A DNA stretch of 18,696 bases from JAQGMJ01 sp036271855 (GCA_036271855.1 DATAZV010000461.1:1-18696); one strand, 5' to 3'; positions 8,029-14,879 are shown, counted from the first letter of the stretch. Notes: generated by a model not told the origin, from the sequence alone. Made by a program: numbers and translations.

Positions 8029-9375
8029 ATGAGTCCGCTGCAGGCCCGCTTGTTCGGCGCCGAAGGCATCAGCGCCTGCTTTTCTGACGCCGCGCTGATC
8101 GCTGCGATGCTGGAGTTCGAGGCGGGCCTGGCGCTGGCCGAGGCCGAAGCGGGGGTGATCAGCGAAGCGGCGGCCAAGAGCATTGCGGCGGTATGCCGCG
8201 AGGCGGTGTTCGACGCCGACATGCTGGGGCGCGACGCGCGCGTGGCGGGCACGCTGACCATTTCGCTGGTCAAGGGGCTGACCGCGCAGGTGGCGGCGCG
8301 CGATGCGGAAGCGGCGCGCTACGTGCACTGGGGCGCGACCAGCCAGGACGTGGTCGATACCGCGCTGGTGCTGCAGTCGCGCCGCGCGGTGCAACTGCTG
8401 CGCGCCGACCTGATTCGTCTCGGTGACGCGGTGGCGAAACTGGCGCATGACCACCAACTGACGCCGATGGCCGGGCGCACCCTGTTGCAGGCGGCCACGC
8501 CGATCAGCTTCGGCTGGAAGGCTGCGACCTGGCTGACCCAGCTCACGCGCAGTCTGGAGCACCTGGACCTGGCCAGCCGCGAAGCCTCGCGCCTGCAATT
8601 CGGCGGCGCCAGCGGCGTGCTGGGCTCGCTCGGCACTGAGGGCTGGGAGGTGGCGAATGCCTTGTCGCGCATCCTCAAGCTCGATTTGCCGGACAGTTCC
8701 TGGCATAGCACGCGCGACACCATTGCGCGCCTGGGTTCCGAGCTGGCGATACTTTGCGGCGGCGTGGGCAAGATCGCGCGCGATGTGGTGCTGCTGATGC
8801 AAAGCGAAGTGGCTGAGGTCTTCGAGCCGGCGGCCGGCGGGTCTTCCGCCATGCCGCACAAGCGCAACCCGGTGGGCAGCGTGTTCGCACTCGAAGCCGC
8901 GCAGCGCGCGCCGGGGCTGGTTGCCACCTTGATGGTGCAGATGACCGCCGAGCACGAGCGCGGCTTCGGCCAGTGGCAAAGCCAGTGGTGGACGGTGGCC
9001 GACCTGTTCGGCGCCACCGGCAGCGCGGTGCAGGCGATGGCGGCGGTGTGCGCGGGCTTGCGGGTGGACCCGGCGGCGATGCTGGCCAACATTGAGCGCA
9101 CGCGCGGCTTTTTGTTTGCCGAGACGCTGTCGGTGGCGCTGGCCGCCAGGCTGGGCAAAAGCGAAGCCCACAAGGTGGTGCAGGCGCTGTGCGAAAAAGC
9201 CGCGAGCAGCGGCGAGCATTTGCGCGAAACCGCCGGGCAGGACGCGCAGGTGCGCGCGGCCTTGCCGGGCGCCGCGCTCAATGCGCTGTTCGAGGCCAAT
9301 AGCGCCCTGGGCGCCGCCGCTGAAATGACCGATTGGCCGATCGCGGCGTGGCAAGCGCTGCGCGACAAACATTGA
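8029..9375 (+). CDS. pcaB: 3-carboxy-cis,cis-muconate cycloisomerase
   Basis: A 448-residue member of the fumarase/aspartase superfamily, matching the 450-residue PcaB type. It cyclises carboxymuconate to gamma-carboxymuconolactone. The superfamily signature GSSAMPHKRNP is at residues 271-281, and YVHWGATSQDVVDTA (98-112) and GRTLLQAATPISFGWKAA (149-166) are typical PcaB segments. Other lyases of the superfamily (adenylosuccinate lyase, argininosuccinate lyase) are excluded by these segments and by context between pcaG and pcaL. GGAAAG lies upstream of the ATG. The 40-bp gap to pcaG and 16-bp gap to pcaL fit one operon. The C-terminus seems complete. Confidence 0.96.
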   Translation: MSPLQARLFGAEGISACFSDAALIAAMLEFEAGLALAEAEAGVISEAAAKSIAAVCREAVFDADMLGRDARVAGTLTISLVKGLTAQVAARDAEAARYVHWGATSQDVVDTALVLQSRRAVQLLRADLIRLGDAVAKLAHDHQLTPMAGRTLLQAATPISFGWKAATWLTQLTRSLEHLDLASREASRLQFGGASGVLGSLGTEGWEVANALSRILKLDLPDSSWHSTRDTIARLGSELAILCGGVGKIARDVVLLMQSEVAEVFEPAAGGSSAMPHKRNPVGSVFALEAAQRAPGLVATLMVQMTAEHERGFGQWQSQWWTVADLFGATGSAVQAMAAVCAGLRVDPAAMLANIERTRGFLFAETLSVALAARLGKSEAHKVVQALCEKAASSGEHLRETAGQDAQVRAALPGAALNALFEANSALGAAAEMTDWPIAAWQALRDKH

Positions 9376-9391
9376 CCGGGAGAAACAAGCA

Positions 9392-10549
9392 ATGCCTTTT
9401 GTGAACATCGATGGCGTACGTCTCTATTGGCGCGCCGACGGCCGCGGTGACCGGCCCGCACTGCTGCTGGGCAATTCGCTGGGCACTGACCATGCGCTGT
9501 GGGATGCGATCATGCCGATCCTGCTGGAGCGCTTTCGCGTAGTGCGCTACGACATGCGCGGACATGGCGCTTCGGATGCACCGGCGGGGGAGTACACCAT
9601 CGAACGCCTGGGACGCGACGCGCTGGCGGTGGCCGATGCGGCCGGGGCCAAGGTGTTTTGCTGGGCCGGCGTTTCGCTGGGCGGCATGGTCGGCATGTGG
9701 CTGGGAGTGAATGCGCCGGAACGGGTGACGCGCCTGGTGCTGTCCAACACAGGCGCCAAGCTGGATGCCGGCGGCTGGGCCGACCGCATCGCGCGGGTCA
9801 AGGCGCAGGGCATGGCCGGGATTGTCGACGGCGTGATGCAGCGTTTTTTTACCGCCCGCTTCATCGAGCGCGGCGACGCTTATTTCGCCAGCGTGCGCAA
9901 TACTTTTCTCGGCCTGGACGGCGGCGGCTATTGCGGCTGCTGCGCGGCGATCCGCGACATGGATCAGAGCGAGGCGATCAAACGCATCACCACGCCGACG
10001 CTGGTGATTACCGGCACCTTCGACCAGGCCACGCCGGCGGCGCTGGGCGAGGCGGTGGCGGCGGCGATTCCGGGCGCGAAGGTGGCGAGCCTGCCAGTGG
10101 CGCACATTCCGCACCTCGAGGCCGGGCGCGCCTTCTGCGACGTGGCGATGCGATTCCTGCTGGATGTGGAAGCGCCGATCGGCGAAGACGAGCGCTATCG
10201 CCTCGGCCTGGAAAAGCGCCGCCAGGTGCTCGGCCACGATTACGTGGAGCAGCGCTTGCAGCAACTCACGCCCTTCAATACCGAGTTCCAGAATTTCATC
10301 ACCCGCTATGCCTGGGGCGAACTATGGACCCGCACTGCGATGGACGATCGCACCCGCCGCCTGCTGGTGCTGGGCATGACGGCTGCGCTCGGGCGCTGGG
10401 AGGAGTTCCGCCTGCACATTCGCGCCGGCCTGGAGTCGGACCTGACGCCGCAGGACATCAAGGAACTGCTGATGGAAGCTTCGATCTATTGCGGGGTGCC
10501 GGTAGGTAACACCGGCATGCATCACGCGCAGGAATATCTGCCGAAGTAG
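9392..10549 (+). CDS. pcaL: Fused 3-oxoadipate enol-lactonase / 4-carboxymuconolactone decarboxylase (PcaD-PcaC)
   Basis: A 385-residue fusion of two consecutive pathway enzymes, in reverse order of reaction. Residues 1 to about 260 are an alpha/beta-hydrolase enol-lactonase: nucleophile elbow GVSLGG with Ser95, Asp211 in ITGTFDQATP, and His238 in VAHIPHLE, plus the PcaD-typical GCCAAIRDMD. Residues about 265-385 are the AhpD-like decarboxylase domain: RRQVLGHDYVEQRL, NFITRYAWGELWTR, LLVLGMTAALGRWEEFRLHI and EASIYCGVP. The product would be beta-ketoadipate. Such fusions are known as PcaL in Streptomyces and other bacteria, and also occur in Burkholderiales. The join has no stop or frameshift. 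It ends the pca run; beta-ketoadipate is not processed further by any gene in the window. Confidence 0.95.
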   Translation: MPFVNIDGVRLYWRADGRGDRPALLLGNSLGTDHALWDAIMPILLERFRVVRYDMRGHGASDAPAGEYTIERLGRDALAVADAAGAKVFCWAGVSLGGMVGMWLGVNAPERVTRLVLSNTGAKLDAGGWADRIARVKAQGMAGIVDGVMQRFFTARFIERGDAYFASVRNTFLGLDGGGYCGCCAAIRDMDQSEAIKRITTPTLVITGTFDQATPAALGEAVAAAIPGAKVASLPVAHIPHLEAGRAFCDVAMRFLLDVEAPIGEDERYRLGLEKRRQVLGHDYVEQRLQQLTPFNTEFQNFITRYAWGELWTRTAMDDRTRRLLVLGMTAALGRWEEFRLHIRAGLESDLTPQDIKELLMEASIYCGVPVGNTGMHHAQEYLPK

Positions 10550-10570
10550 GATTTCGCCGGAGCAAGATGA

Positions 10571-10617
10571 CGCAGGGCAGTCAGCAGGAGCGCGGCCGTT
10601 CAGAGCCGCGCCCTGCG
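10571..10617 (+). repeat. Nested inverted repeat between pcaL and panB
   Basis: Outer arms CGCAGGGC (10571-10578) and GCCCTGCG (10610-10617) are perfect over 8 bp. Inner arms GCGCGGC (10590-10596) and GCCGCGC (10605-10611) are perfect over 7 bp with an 8-base loop. The two helices share two bases on the right side, so they compete at the junction. A poly-T tail is lacking. The element fills much of the 90-bp gap and may reduce read-through from the pca genes into panB, or act as an mRNA stability element. Confidence 0.5.
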
Positions 10618-10639
10618 CAACAAAAGACCTCACTCAGAC

Positions 10640-11452
10640 ATGAATCAACGCATTTCCACACGCAAGTTTTCCGAGATGGCGCGCAATGGCGAAAAGATCG
10701 TCATGCTCACCTGTTACGACGCCAGTTTCGCCGCTGTGATGGAGGGCGCCGGGGTAGAGATCCTGCTGATCGGCGATTCGCTAGGCATGGTGGTGCAGGG
10801 GCACAACTCCACTCTGCCGGTGACCATGGAGCAGATGGTGTATCACACGCAATGCGTGGCGCGCGGCAGCCAGCGCGCAATGGTGCTGGCCGACCTGCCC
10901 TTCGGCAGCTACCAGGAAAGCCCGCAGCAGGCGTTTCGCAATGCCGCGCAACTGATGGCCGCCGGCGCGCAAATGGTCAAGCTCGAAGGCGGCGAATCCA
11001 TGGCGGCGACGGTGGAATTTCTGACCTCGCGCGGCATTCCCGTGTGCAGCCATCTCGGGCTGACGCCGCAGTCGGTGCATCAGCTGGGCGGCTACCGCGT
11101 ACAGGGGCGCGGCGAAGCGGAGCAGGCGCGCATGCTGGAGGAGTCGCGCATGCACCAGGAGGCCGGTGCTTCGATGTTGCTGTTCGAGGCCGTGCCGCGC
11201 GAGCTGGCCGGGCGGATCACCGCTGTGCTCGCGATCCCGACCATCGGCATCGGCGCCGGCGTCGATTGCTCGGGCCAGGTGCTGGTGATGCATGACATGC
11301 TCGACGTCTTCCCCGGCAAGAAGGCGCGCTTCGTGCGTAACTTCATGCAGGGCGCGGGCAGCGTCGGCGAGGCAGTTGCGGCTTATGTGAAGGCGGTGAA
11401 GGACAAGAGCTTTCCCGCGCTGGAGCATACCTTCAGCGTGCAGCCGGGCTAG
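10640..11452 (+). CDS. panB: 3-methyl-2-oxobutanoate hydroxymethyltransferase (ketopantoate hydroxymethyltransferase)
   Basis: A 270-residue cytoplasmic enzyme that adds a hydroxymethyl group from methylene-tetrahydrofolate to alpha-ketoisovalerate, first step of pantothenate synthesis. PanB markers are VMLTCYDASFAAVMEGAGVE (21-40), IGDSLGMVVQGH with Mg ligand Asp46, ADLPFGSY with Asp85, Lys114 in KLEGGES, and catalytic Glu183 in LFEAVPRELA, followed by PTIGIGAGVDCSGQVLVMHD. Length is normal (about 263 in E. coli). No strong ribosome site precedes the ATG at 10640. No panC, panE or panD is nearby, and its place behind a pca operon is unusual. It is convergent with the next gene, with 9 bp between stops. 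Confidence 0.97.
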   Translation: MNQRISTRKFSEMARNGEKIVMLTCYDASFAAVMEGAGVEILLIGDSLGMVVQGHNSTLPVTMEQMVYHTQCVARGSQRAMVLADLPFGSYQESPQQAFRNAAQLMAAGAQMVKLEGGESMAATVEFLTSRGIPVCSHLGLTPQSVHQLGGYRVQGRGEAEQARMLEESRMHQEAGASMLLFEAVPRELAGRITAVLAIPTIGIGAGVDCSGQVLVMHDMLDVFPGKKARFVRNFMQGAGSVGEAVAAYVKAVKDKSFPALEHTFSVQPG

Positions 11453-11480
11453 CGGCTTGGTCTAAAAACCATAAAGCCGC
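11452..11480. terminator. Hairpin shared by the convergent panB and amidohydrolase 3' ends
   Basis: GCGGCTT (11452-11458) pairs perfectly with AAGCCGC (11474-11480), extended inside by GG and CC. It begins at the last base of the panB stop and contains the stop of the opposing gene. The loop on the plus strand has a run of five A, which is T on the minus strand, but no T-run follows either stem. It could serve as a bidirectional terminator; this is inferred from position and symmetry. Confidence 0.4.
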
Positions 11481-12367
11481 GCGGGGTTGTGCACCAGCAC
11501 CTGCTCGCGCGCTTTTTCATCCGGCACCCAGGCGGCGAGGCAATCTGCCAGGTCGCCATCGTTGGGCATGCCGCTTTTCACCATCACGTGCGGCCAGTCG
11601 CTGCCCCAGACGATTTGCGCCGGCGCCGCTTGCACAATGGCGTGTGCATAAGGCGTGACGTCGCCGTAGGGCAGCGCGCCGGTGCTGATGCGATAGGGCC
11701 CGGTGAACTTGACCCAGGCGCGGCCGCTTTGCAGCAGGCGCAGCAGTGCCTGGAAGCCTGGCGTCTGCAGGCCTGTTTTTAAACTTTCGGTGGTACGCAT
11801 GTAGCCGAGGTGGCCGAACACCACGTCGACCGGGAATTTGTCCAATAGCTGGTCGAGGTCGGCGAACTCGTCGACGTGCATCAGGAATTCCAGATGCCAA
11901 CCCAGCGGCTGGATGCGGCGGGCCAGCGCCATCAGCATCTCCATCGGCAGGCTGCCCTTGCCTTCCTTGACGTCGACGATATTGCAGCGCACGCCGCGCA
12001 CGCCGGCCTGGTGCATGCGTTCGAGTTCGGCCATCGGTGCGTCCGGCTCGATCACCGCCACGCCTCTTAGATGTGCCGGGTCGGTCGCCAACGCGTCGAG
12101 CAAGACGCGGTTGTCGGTACCGTAGACGCTGGGCTGCACCAGCACCGCGCGGCTCACGCCCAGGGTGTCCAGCATGTGGCGGTAGGCCGGCAGCAGGGCG
12201 TCAGGCGGGGTGTAGATGCGCCCGGCGTCGTAGGGATAATTCGCCGAGGGGCCGCAGATGTGGGCGTGGCTGTCGCAGCTTAATGCTGCAAACTTGAACG
12301 AAGGCGCGCGCGGCTGCGGGTTGGGGGCGGCGCACAAGGGCGCGGCGGGGGTGGCTTGGTCTGACAT
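11462..12367 (-). CDS. Amidohydrolase-superfamily lactonase, LigI-like (2-pyrone-4,6-dicarboxylate hydrolase family)
   Basis: A 301-residue TIM-barrel hydrolase of the COG3618/amidohydrolase-2 type. The HxH motif is His34-x-His36 (CDSHAHICGP), followed by YPYDAGRIYTPPDA, RAVLVQPSVYGTDNRVLLDA, AGVRGVRCNI, FGHLG with His186, GPYRIS with Arg226, and WGSDWPHV with Asp257. Order and spacing match LigI of Sphingomonas, which opens the lactone of pyrone dicarboxylate, but the LigI segment RGVRFNF-VKR is altered here (second Arg lost), so the substrate may be another lactone or cyclic dicarboxylate. The same family includes sugar-acid lactonases. About 25 N-terminal residues are non-conserved, so the true start could be later. 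It has its own likely promoter and stands alone on its strand. Confidence 0.82.
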   Translation of the reverse strand: MSDQATPAAPLCAAPNPQPRAPSFKFAALSCDSHAHICGPSANYPYDAGRIYTPPDALLPAYRHMLDTLGVSRAVLVQPSVYGTDNRVLLDALATDPAHLRGVAVIEPDAPMAELERMHQAGVRGVRCNIVDVKEGKGSLPMEMLMALARRIQPLGWHLEFLMHVDEFADLDQLLDKFPVDVVFGHLGYMRTTESLKTGLQTPGFQALLRLLQSGRAWVKFTGPYRISTGALPYGDVTPYAHAIVQAAPAQIVWGSDWPHVMVKSGMPNDGDLADCLAAWVPDEKAREQVLVHNPARLYGF

Positions 12368-12396
12368 GGGAGATGGGGAGATTGCGATTGTCGGCG

Positions 12397-12425
12397 ATGA
12401 TACGAAGCTTGCGGGCGGACGGCAA
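12397..12425 (-). promoter_or_regulatory. Putative promoter of the LigI-like hydrolase gene
   Basis: On the minus strand TTGCCG (12420-12425) and TATCAT (12397-12402) are spaced by exactly 17 bp, matching 4 of 6 and 5 of 6 consensus bases. A start near 12390 gives a leader of about 22 bases before the ATG at 12367. It lies back-to-back with a plus-strand -10 element at 12430-12435. Confidence 0.45.
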
Positions 12426-12429
12426 CCGC

Positions 12430-12435
12430 TAGAAT
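12430..12435 (+). promoter_or_regulatory. Putative -10 element of the second Bug gene
   Basis: TAGAAT matches 5 of 6 bases of the -10 consensus and lies about 46 bases before the ATG at 12482. No good -35 box is seen at 16-18 bp spacing (TTGCGG at 15 bp is the closest), so it may need an activator. It is adjacent to the minus-strand promoter, so occupancy of the two would be mutually exclusive or coregulated. Confidence 0.3.
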
Positions 12436-12481
12436 CACGGAAAGCCCATAAGGCGGCGGTGAAAAATCAGCGAGGGGTGAG

Positions 12482-13441
12482 ATGAAACGCGCGTTGCAAC
12501 TCTTTACCGTACTGGCATTGCTGCTGCCCGCGCTCGCAGGGGCGCAGCCCCTGCCCAAAGCCTACCGCTGGATCGTCCCCAGCGCGCCCGGCGACGGCTC
12601 CGACACCGCCGCGCGCCTGGTCGGCGACAAGCTCGGGCAGCGCCTGGGCGTGCCGGTGGTGATCGACAACAAGCCCGGCGCCGGCGGGGTGATCGGCTCC
12701 GAGGCGGCGGCCAAGTCGGTTGCGGATGGCGCCACCATGATCGTCGGCAACGCCGGTTCGCACGGCATCAACGCGGCGATCTTCACCAGGCTCAGCTACG
12801 ACGTGGTACAGGACTTCGCGGCGGTGGCGCTGATCTGCGCCTCGCCCAATGTGATGGTGGTGAACGCCAGCCTGCCGGTGAAGACGGTGGCGGAGTTCAT
12901 CGCCTATGCGAAAGCCAATCCGGGCAAGATCAACTATGCCTCGGGCGGTGTCGGCAGTTCCTCTCATCTTTCCGCCGAGTTGTTCAAGAGCATGACCGGC
13001 GTCGAGATGACCCACGTGCCTTACAAGGGCGCGGTGCCGGCCAATGCGGCCGTGCTGGCGGGCGAGGCGACGGTGATGATCGGCAACCTGCCGCCCTGGT
13101 CCGGCCACCTCAAGGGCGGCCGCGCCCGCGCGCTGGCGGTGACTACGCTCAGCCGCTACCACGGCCTGCCGGAAGTGCCCGCGCTGGCCGAAACCCTGCC
13201 GGGTTTCGAGACGGTGGCCTGGTTCGGCCTGCTGGCGCCGGCGGCAACCCCCAGGCCGGTGATCGAGCGCATCAACCGCGAGGTCAATGCGATCCTCGCC
13301 GACGCAGAGGTGAAGGCACGGCTCGAAGGCTCCGGTTGCGATGCGGCGCCCGGCACGCCGGAGGCGTTTGCGGCACGCATCCGCAGCGATGTGGCGCGCT
13401 GGAAAAAACTCGCGGCCGAGCGCAACATCCGCGCCGATTGA
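12482..13441 (+). CDS. Bug/TctC-family tripartite tricarboxylate transporter substrate-binding protein
   Basis: A 319-residue periplasmic binding protein with a clear signal peptide (hydrophobic stretch to residue 19, cleavage near AGA-QPLPKAY). Family features: WIVPSAPGDGSDTAARLV in place of the common VPFPAGGGTD, VVIDNKPGAGGVIGSEAAAK, GKINYASGGVGSSSHLSAELF, THVPYKGAVPANAAVLAGE and the end GLLAPAATPRPVIERINREV. A ribosome site GGGGTGAG lies right before the ATG. No tctA/tctB genes are nearby. It is divergent from the LigI-like hydrolase and convergent, with 3 bp between stops, with the enolase-superfamily gene. It may bind the substrate of these enzymes, but this is only suggested by location. 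The variant loop PSAPGDGSD may change ligand choice. Confidence 0.93.
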   Translation: MKRALQLFTVLALLLPALAGAQPLPKAYRWIVPSAPGDGSDTAARLVGDKLGQRLGVPVVIDNKPGAGGVIGSEAAAKSVADGATMIVGNAGSHGINAAIFTRLSYDVVQDFAAVALICASPNVMVVNASLPVKTVAEFIAYAKANPGKINYASGGVGSSSHLSAELFKSMTGVEMTHVPYKGAVPANAAVLAGEATVMIGNLPPWSGHLKGGRARALAVTTLSRYHGLPEVPALAETLPGFETVAWFGLLAPAATPRPVIERINREVNAILADAEVKARLEGSGCDAAPGTPEAFAARIRSDVARWKKLAAERNIRAD

Positions 13442-13444
13442 ACC

Positions 13445-14602
13445 TTACCCCGCGAGCTTGCTCTCGATGCCGAAAGGCACTGGCGCGTAGGGGTGGGCTT
13501 CCAGGGTTTCGATGTCGATGGTGATGCCCAGGCCGGGCTCGGCCGGCACCGTGAAGGCGCCATTTTCCAACAGCGGGTGGGTGCCGCCCAGCAGATCGTA
13601 ATACAGCGGGGATTCGCCGAACTGGAACTCCAGCAGGTCGCATTGCGGCGCGATCGCCGCCACGTGCAGGCTGGCGGTGGTGCATACCGGGCCGGTGGGA
13701 TTGTGCGGCGAAAAAAGTACCCCCGCTTGTTCGGCCGACTCGGCAATCGCCAGCATCTCCCGCGGGCCGCCGCAGTATTTGATGTCCGGCATTACCGCGT
13801 CGACAATGCCGCTGTCGAACATCGCCTGGAAGGCGGGGGCGCCGACCTGGGTTTCGGCGGCGGCGATGCGCACGCCCTGCGCATGCGCGGCAGCGCGGAT
13901 GCGCTGGTAGGCGGGCCAGAAGTCGGGCGCCTCGTTCATCGGGCACTCGAACCAGAAGAGTTTGGCGGCATCCAGGGCGCGCAAGGTATCGATGGCGCGC
14001 GCTTCGTCGAAGCGCCAGTGGCAATCGACCATCAGGCGCGCCTCCGGGCCGACGGCGTCGCGCAGGGCCAGCACGCGTTCGATGCCGGCGGCGATCAGGG
14101 CGCGGCCCTCTTCGCCGGCGCAATTGGCGGGCGTGACGCCGTCGAAGGGGGCGGCCTTGAAGGCGGTGAAGCCGGCGGCCATGGCTTCCCTGGCGGTGGC
14201 GGCGAAGCCGGCGGGGCTGCGGTCGGTGGTGGCGCGATTGATGTTCGCATACGCCGGCACACTGGTGCGCTGCTGCTTGCCCAAGAGGGCCCACACCGGG
14301 ATGCTGTTGCTTTCCGCGTCGATCGCGGCGATCGCCTGCTGCAGGGCGCTGGTGATGGCGTTCATCACCAGGCCGCCGGGCGAGCGCGGCGCGGGCCGCA
14401 GGCGCTCCTGCGCTGCATGCAATTCCATGCCGGCGAGTTCATCGGCGCGCAAGGCGGTGGCGGCGACCAGCATCGGCTCCCAGCCGTTGAGCGAAGCCTC
14501 ACCCCAGCCGGTCAGGCCGTCGTCGGTTTCCACTTCCAGAAGACACCAGTTGGTCTTGGGGGAAACATTGAATACCCGGGCCGCAAGCCCGGCGATGCGC
14601 AT
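13445..14602 (-). CDS. Enolase-superfamily (mandelate racemase/muconate lactonizing type) enzyme, resembling acid-sugar dehydratases
   Basis: A 385-residue enzyme with an N-terminal capping domain and a C-terminal barrel. Catalytic elements seen: Lys149 (FKAAPFD), metal ligands Asp193, Glu219 (FECPMNE) and Glu250 (AAETQVG), PDIKYCGG (272-279), and His300 in SPHNPTGPV. Asp193 is followed by His195 in VDCHWRF, a D-x-H arrangement used by galactonate dehydratase-type members, where the His acts as acid. The classical K-x-K pair of mandelate racemase is not complete (K-A-A). Dehydration of a sugar acid or related hydroxy acid is therefore the best guess; cycloisomerase activity is less likely. 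Start ATG at 14602, 18 bp after fmdB on the same strand, so co-transcription with fmdB is possible. Substrate unknown. Confidence 0.85.
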   Translation of the reverse strand: MRIAGLAARVFNVSPKTNWCLLEVETDDGLTGWGEASLNGWEPMLVAATALRADELAGMELHAAQERLRPAPRSPGGLVMNAITSALQQAIAAIDAESNSIPVWALLGKQQRTSVPAYANINRATTDRSPAGFAATAREAMAAGFTAFKAAPFDGVTPANCAGEEGRALIAAGIERVLALRDAVGPEARLMVDCHWRFDEARAIDTLRALDAAKLFWFECPMNEAPDFWPAYQRIRAAAHAQGVRIAAAETQVGAPAFQAMFDSGIVDAVMPDIKYCGGPREMLAIAESAEQAGVLFSPHNPTGPVCTTASLHVAAIAPQCDLLEFQFGESPLYYDLLGGTHPLLENGAFTVPAEPGLGITIDIETLEAHPYAPVPFGIESKLAG

Positions 14603-14620
14603 GATGGACGAGCTGTCGCC

Positions 14621-14836
14621 TTAATGCAGGGCGCAGCCGCTCCCGCAAACGTGGCCGCCGCCGCCGGAGGGCGCGGCATCATCGGAACCGCCGCCGCCGG
14701 TTGCGGCGGCGAACACCGACAACTGCTTGGCCAGATAGCTGCCGCCGCAATTCGGGCAGGTCGGCTGGGTGTTGGAGCGCACCAGGGTTTCGAACAACTC
14801 GTCGCAACTGCTGCACTTGTACTCGAAGATCGGCAT
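14621..14836 (-). CDS. FmdB-family zinc-ribbon protein
   Basis: A 71-residue protein with the standard opening MPIFEYKCSSCDELFETLV. Four cysteines (C8, C11, C27, C30) in two CxxC pairs form the zinc ribbon. A glycine-rich linker leads to a tail with H62, C64, C68 and H71, which could bind a second metal. The family is widespread and often called a putative regulator or FmdB after a formamidase-linked protein, but no general function is established. The ATG at 14836 is supported by GGGAG five bases upstream and by an extended -10 element. An in-frame upstream extension has no similarity. It lies between anmK and the enolase-superfamily gene on the same strand. Confidence 0.9.
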   Translation of the reverse strand: MPIFEYKCSSCDELFETLVRSNTQPTCPNCGGSYLAKQLSVFAAATGGGGSDDAAPSGGGGHVCGSGCALH

Positions 14837-14870
14837 ACATACTCCCGCGCGAGGGAAGACGCGATAAGGG

Positions 14871-14879
14871 ATTCTAGCA
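14871..14879 (-). promoter_or_regulatory. Putative extended -10 promoter for fmdB
   Basis: On the minus strand TGCTAGAAT forms an extended -10 element (TG-n plus TAGAAT, 5 of 6). No clear -35 box is found 17 bp upstream. Predicted start near 14864, about 28 bases before the ATG at 14836 with the GGGAG ribosome site between. It would also serve the enolase-superfamily gene if the two are co-transcribed. Confidence 0.4.

Noticed and set aside
13430..13470. Possible terminator between the convergent second Bug gene and enolase-superfamily gene
   Set aside because: Only a 4-bp GAGC/GCTC stem was found, without T-run; too weak to list.
13445..14602. Naming the enolase-superfamily gene catB (muconate cycloisomerase) because of nearby pca genes
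   Set aside because: The D-x-H motif and lack of K-x-K fit acid-sugar dehydratases better, and the pca route uses PcaB, not CatB.
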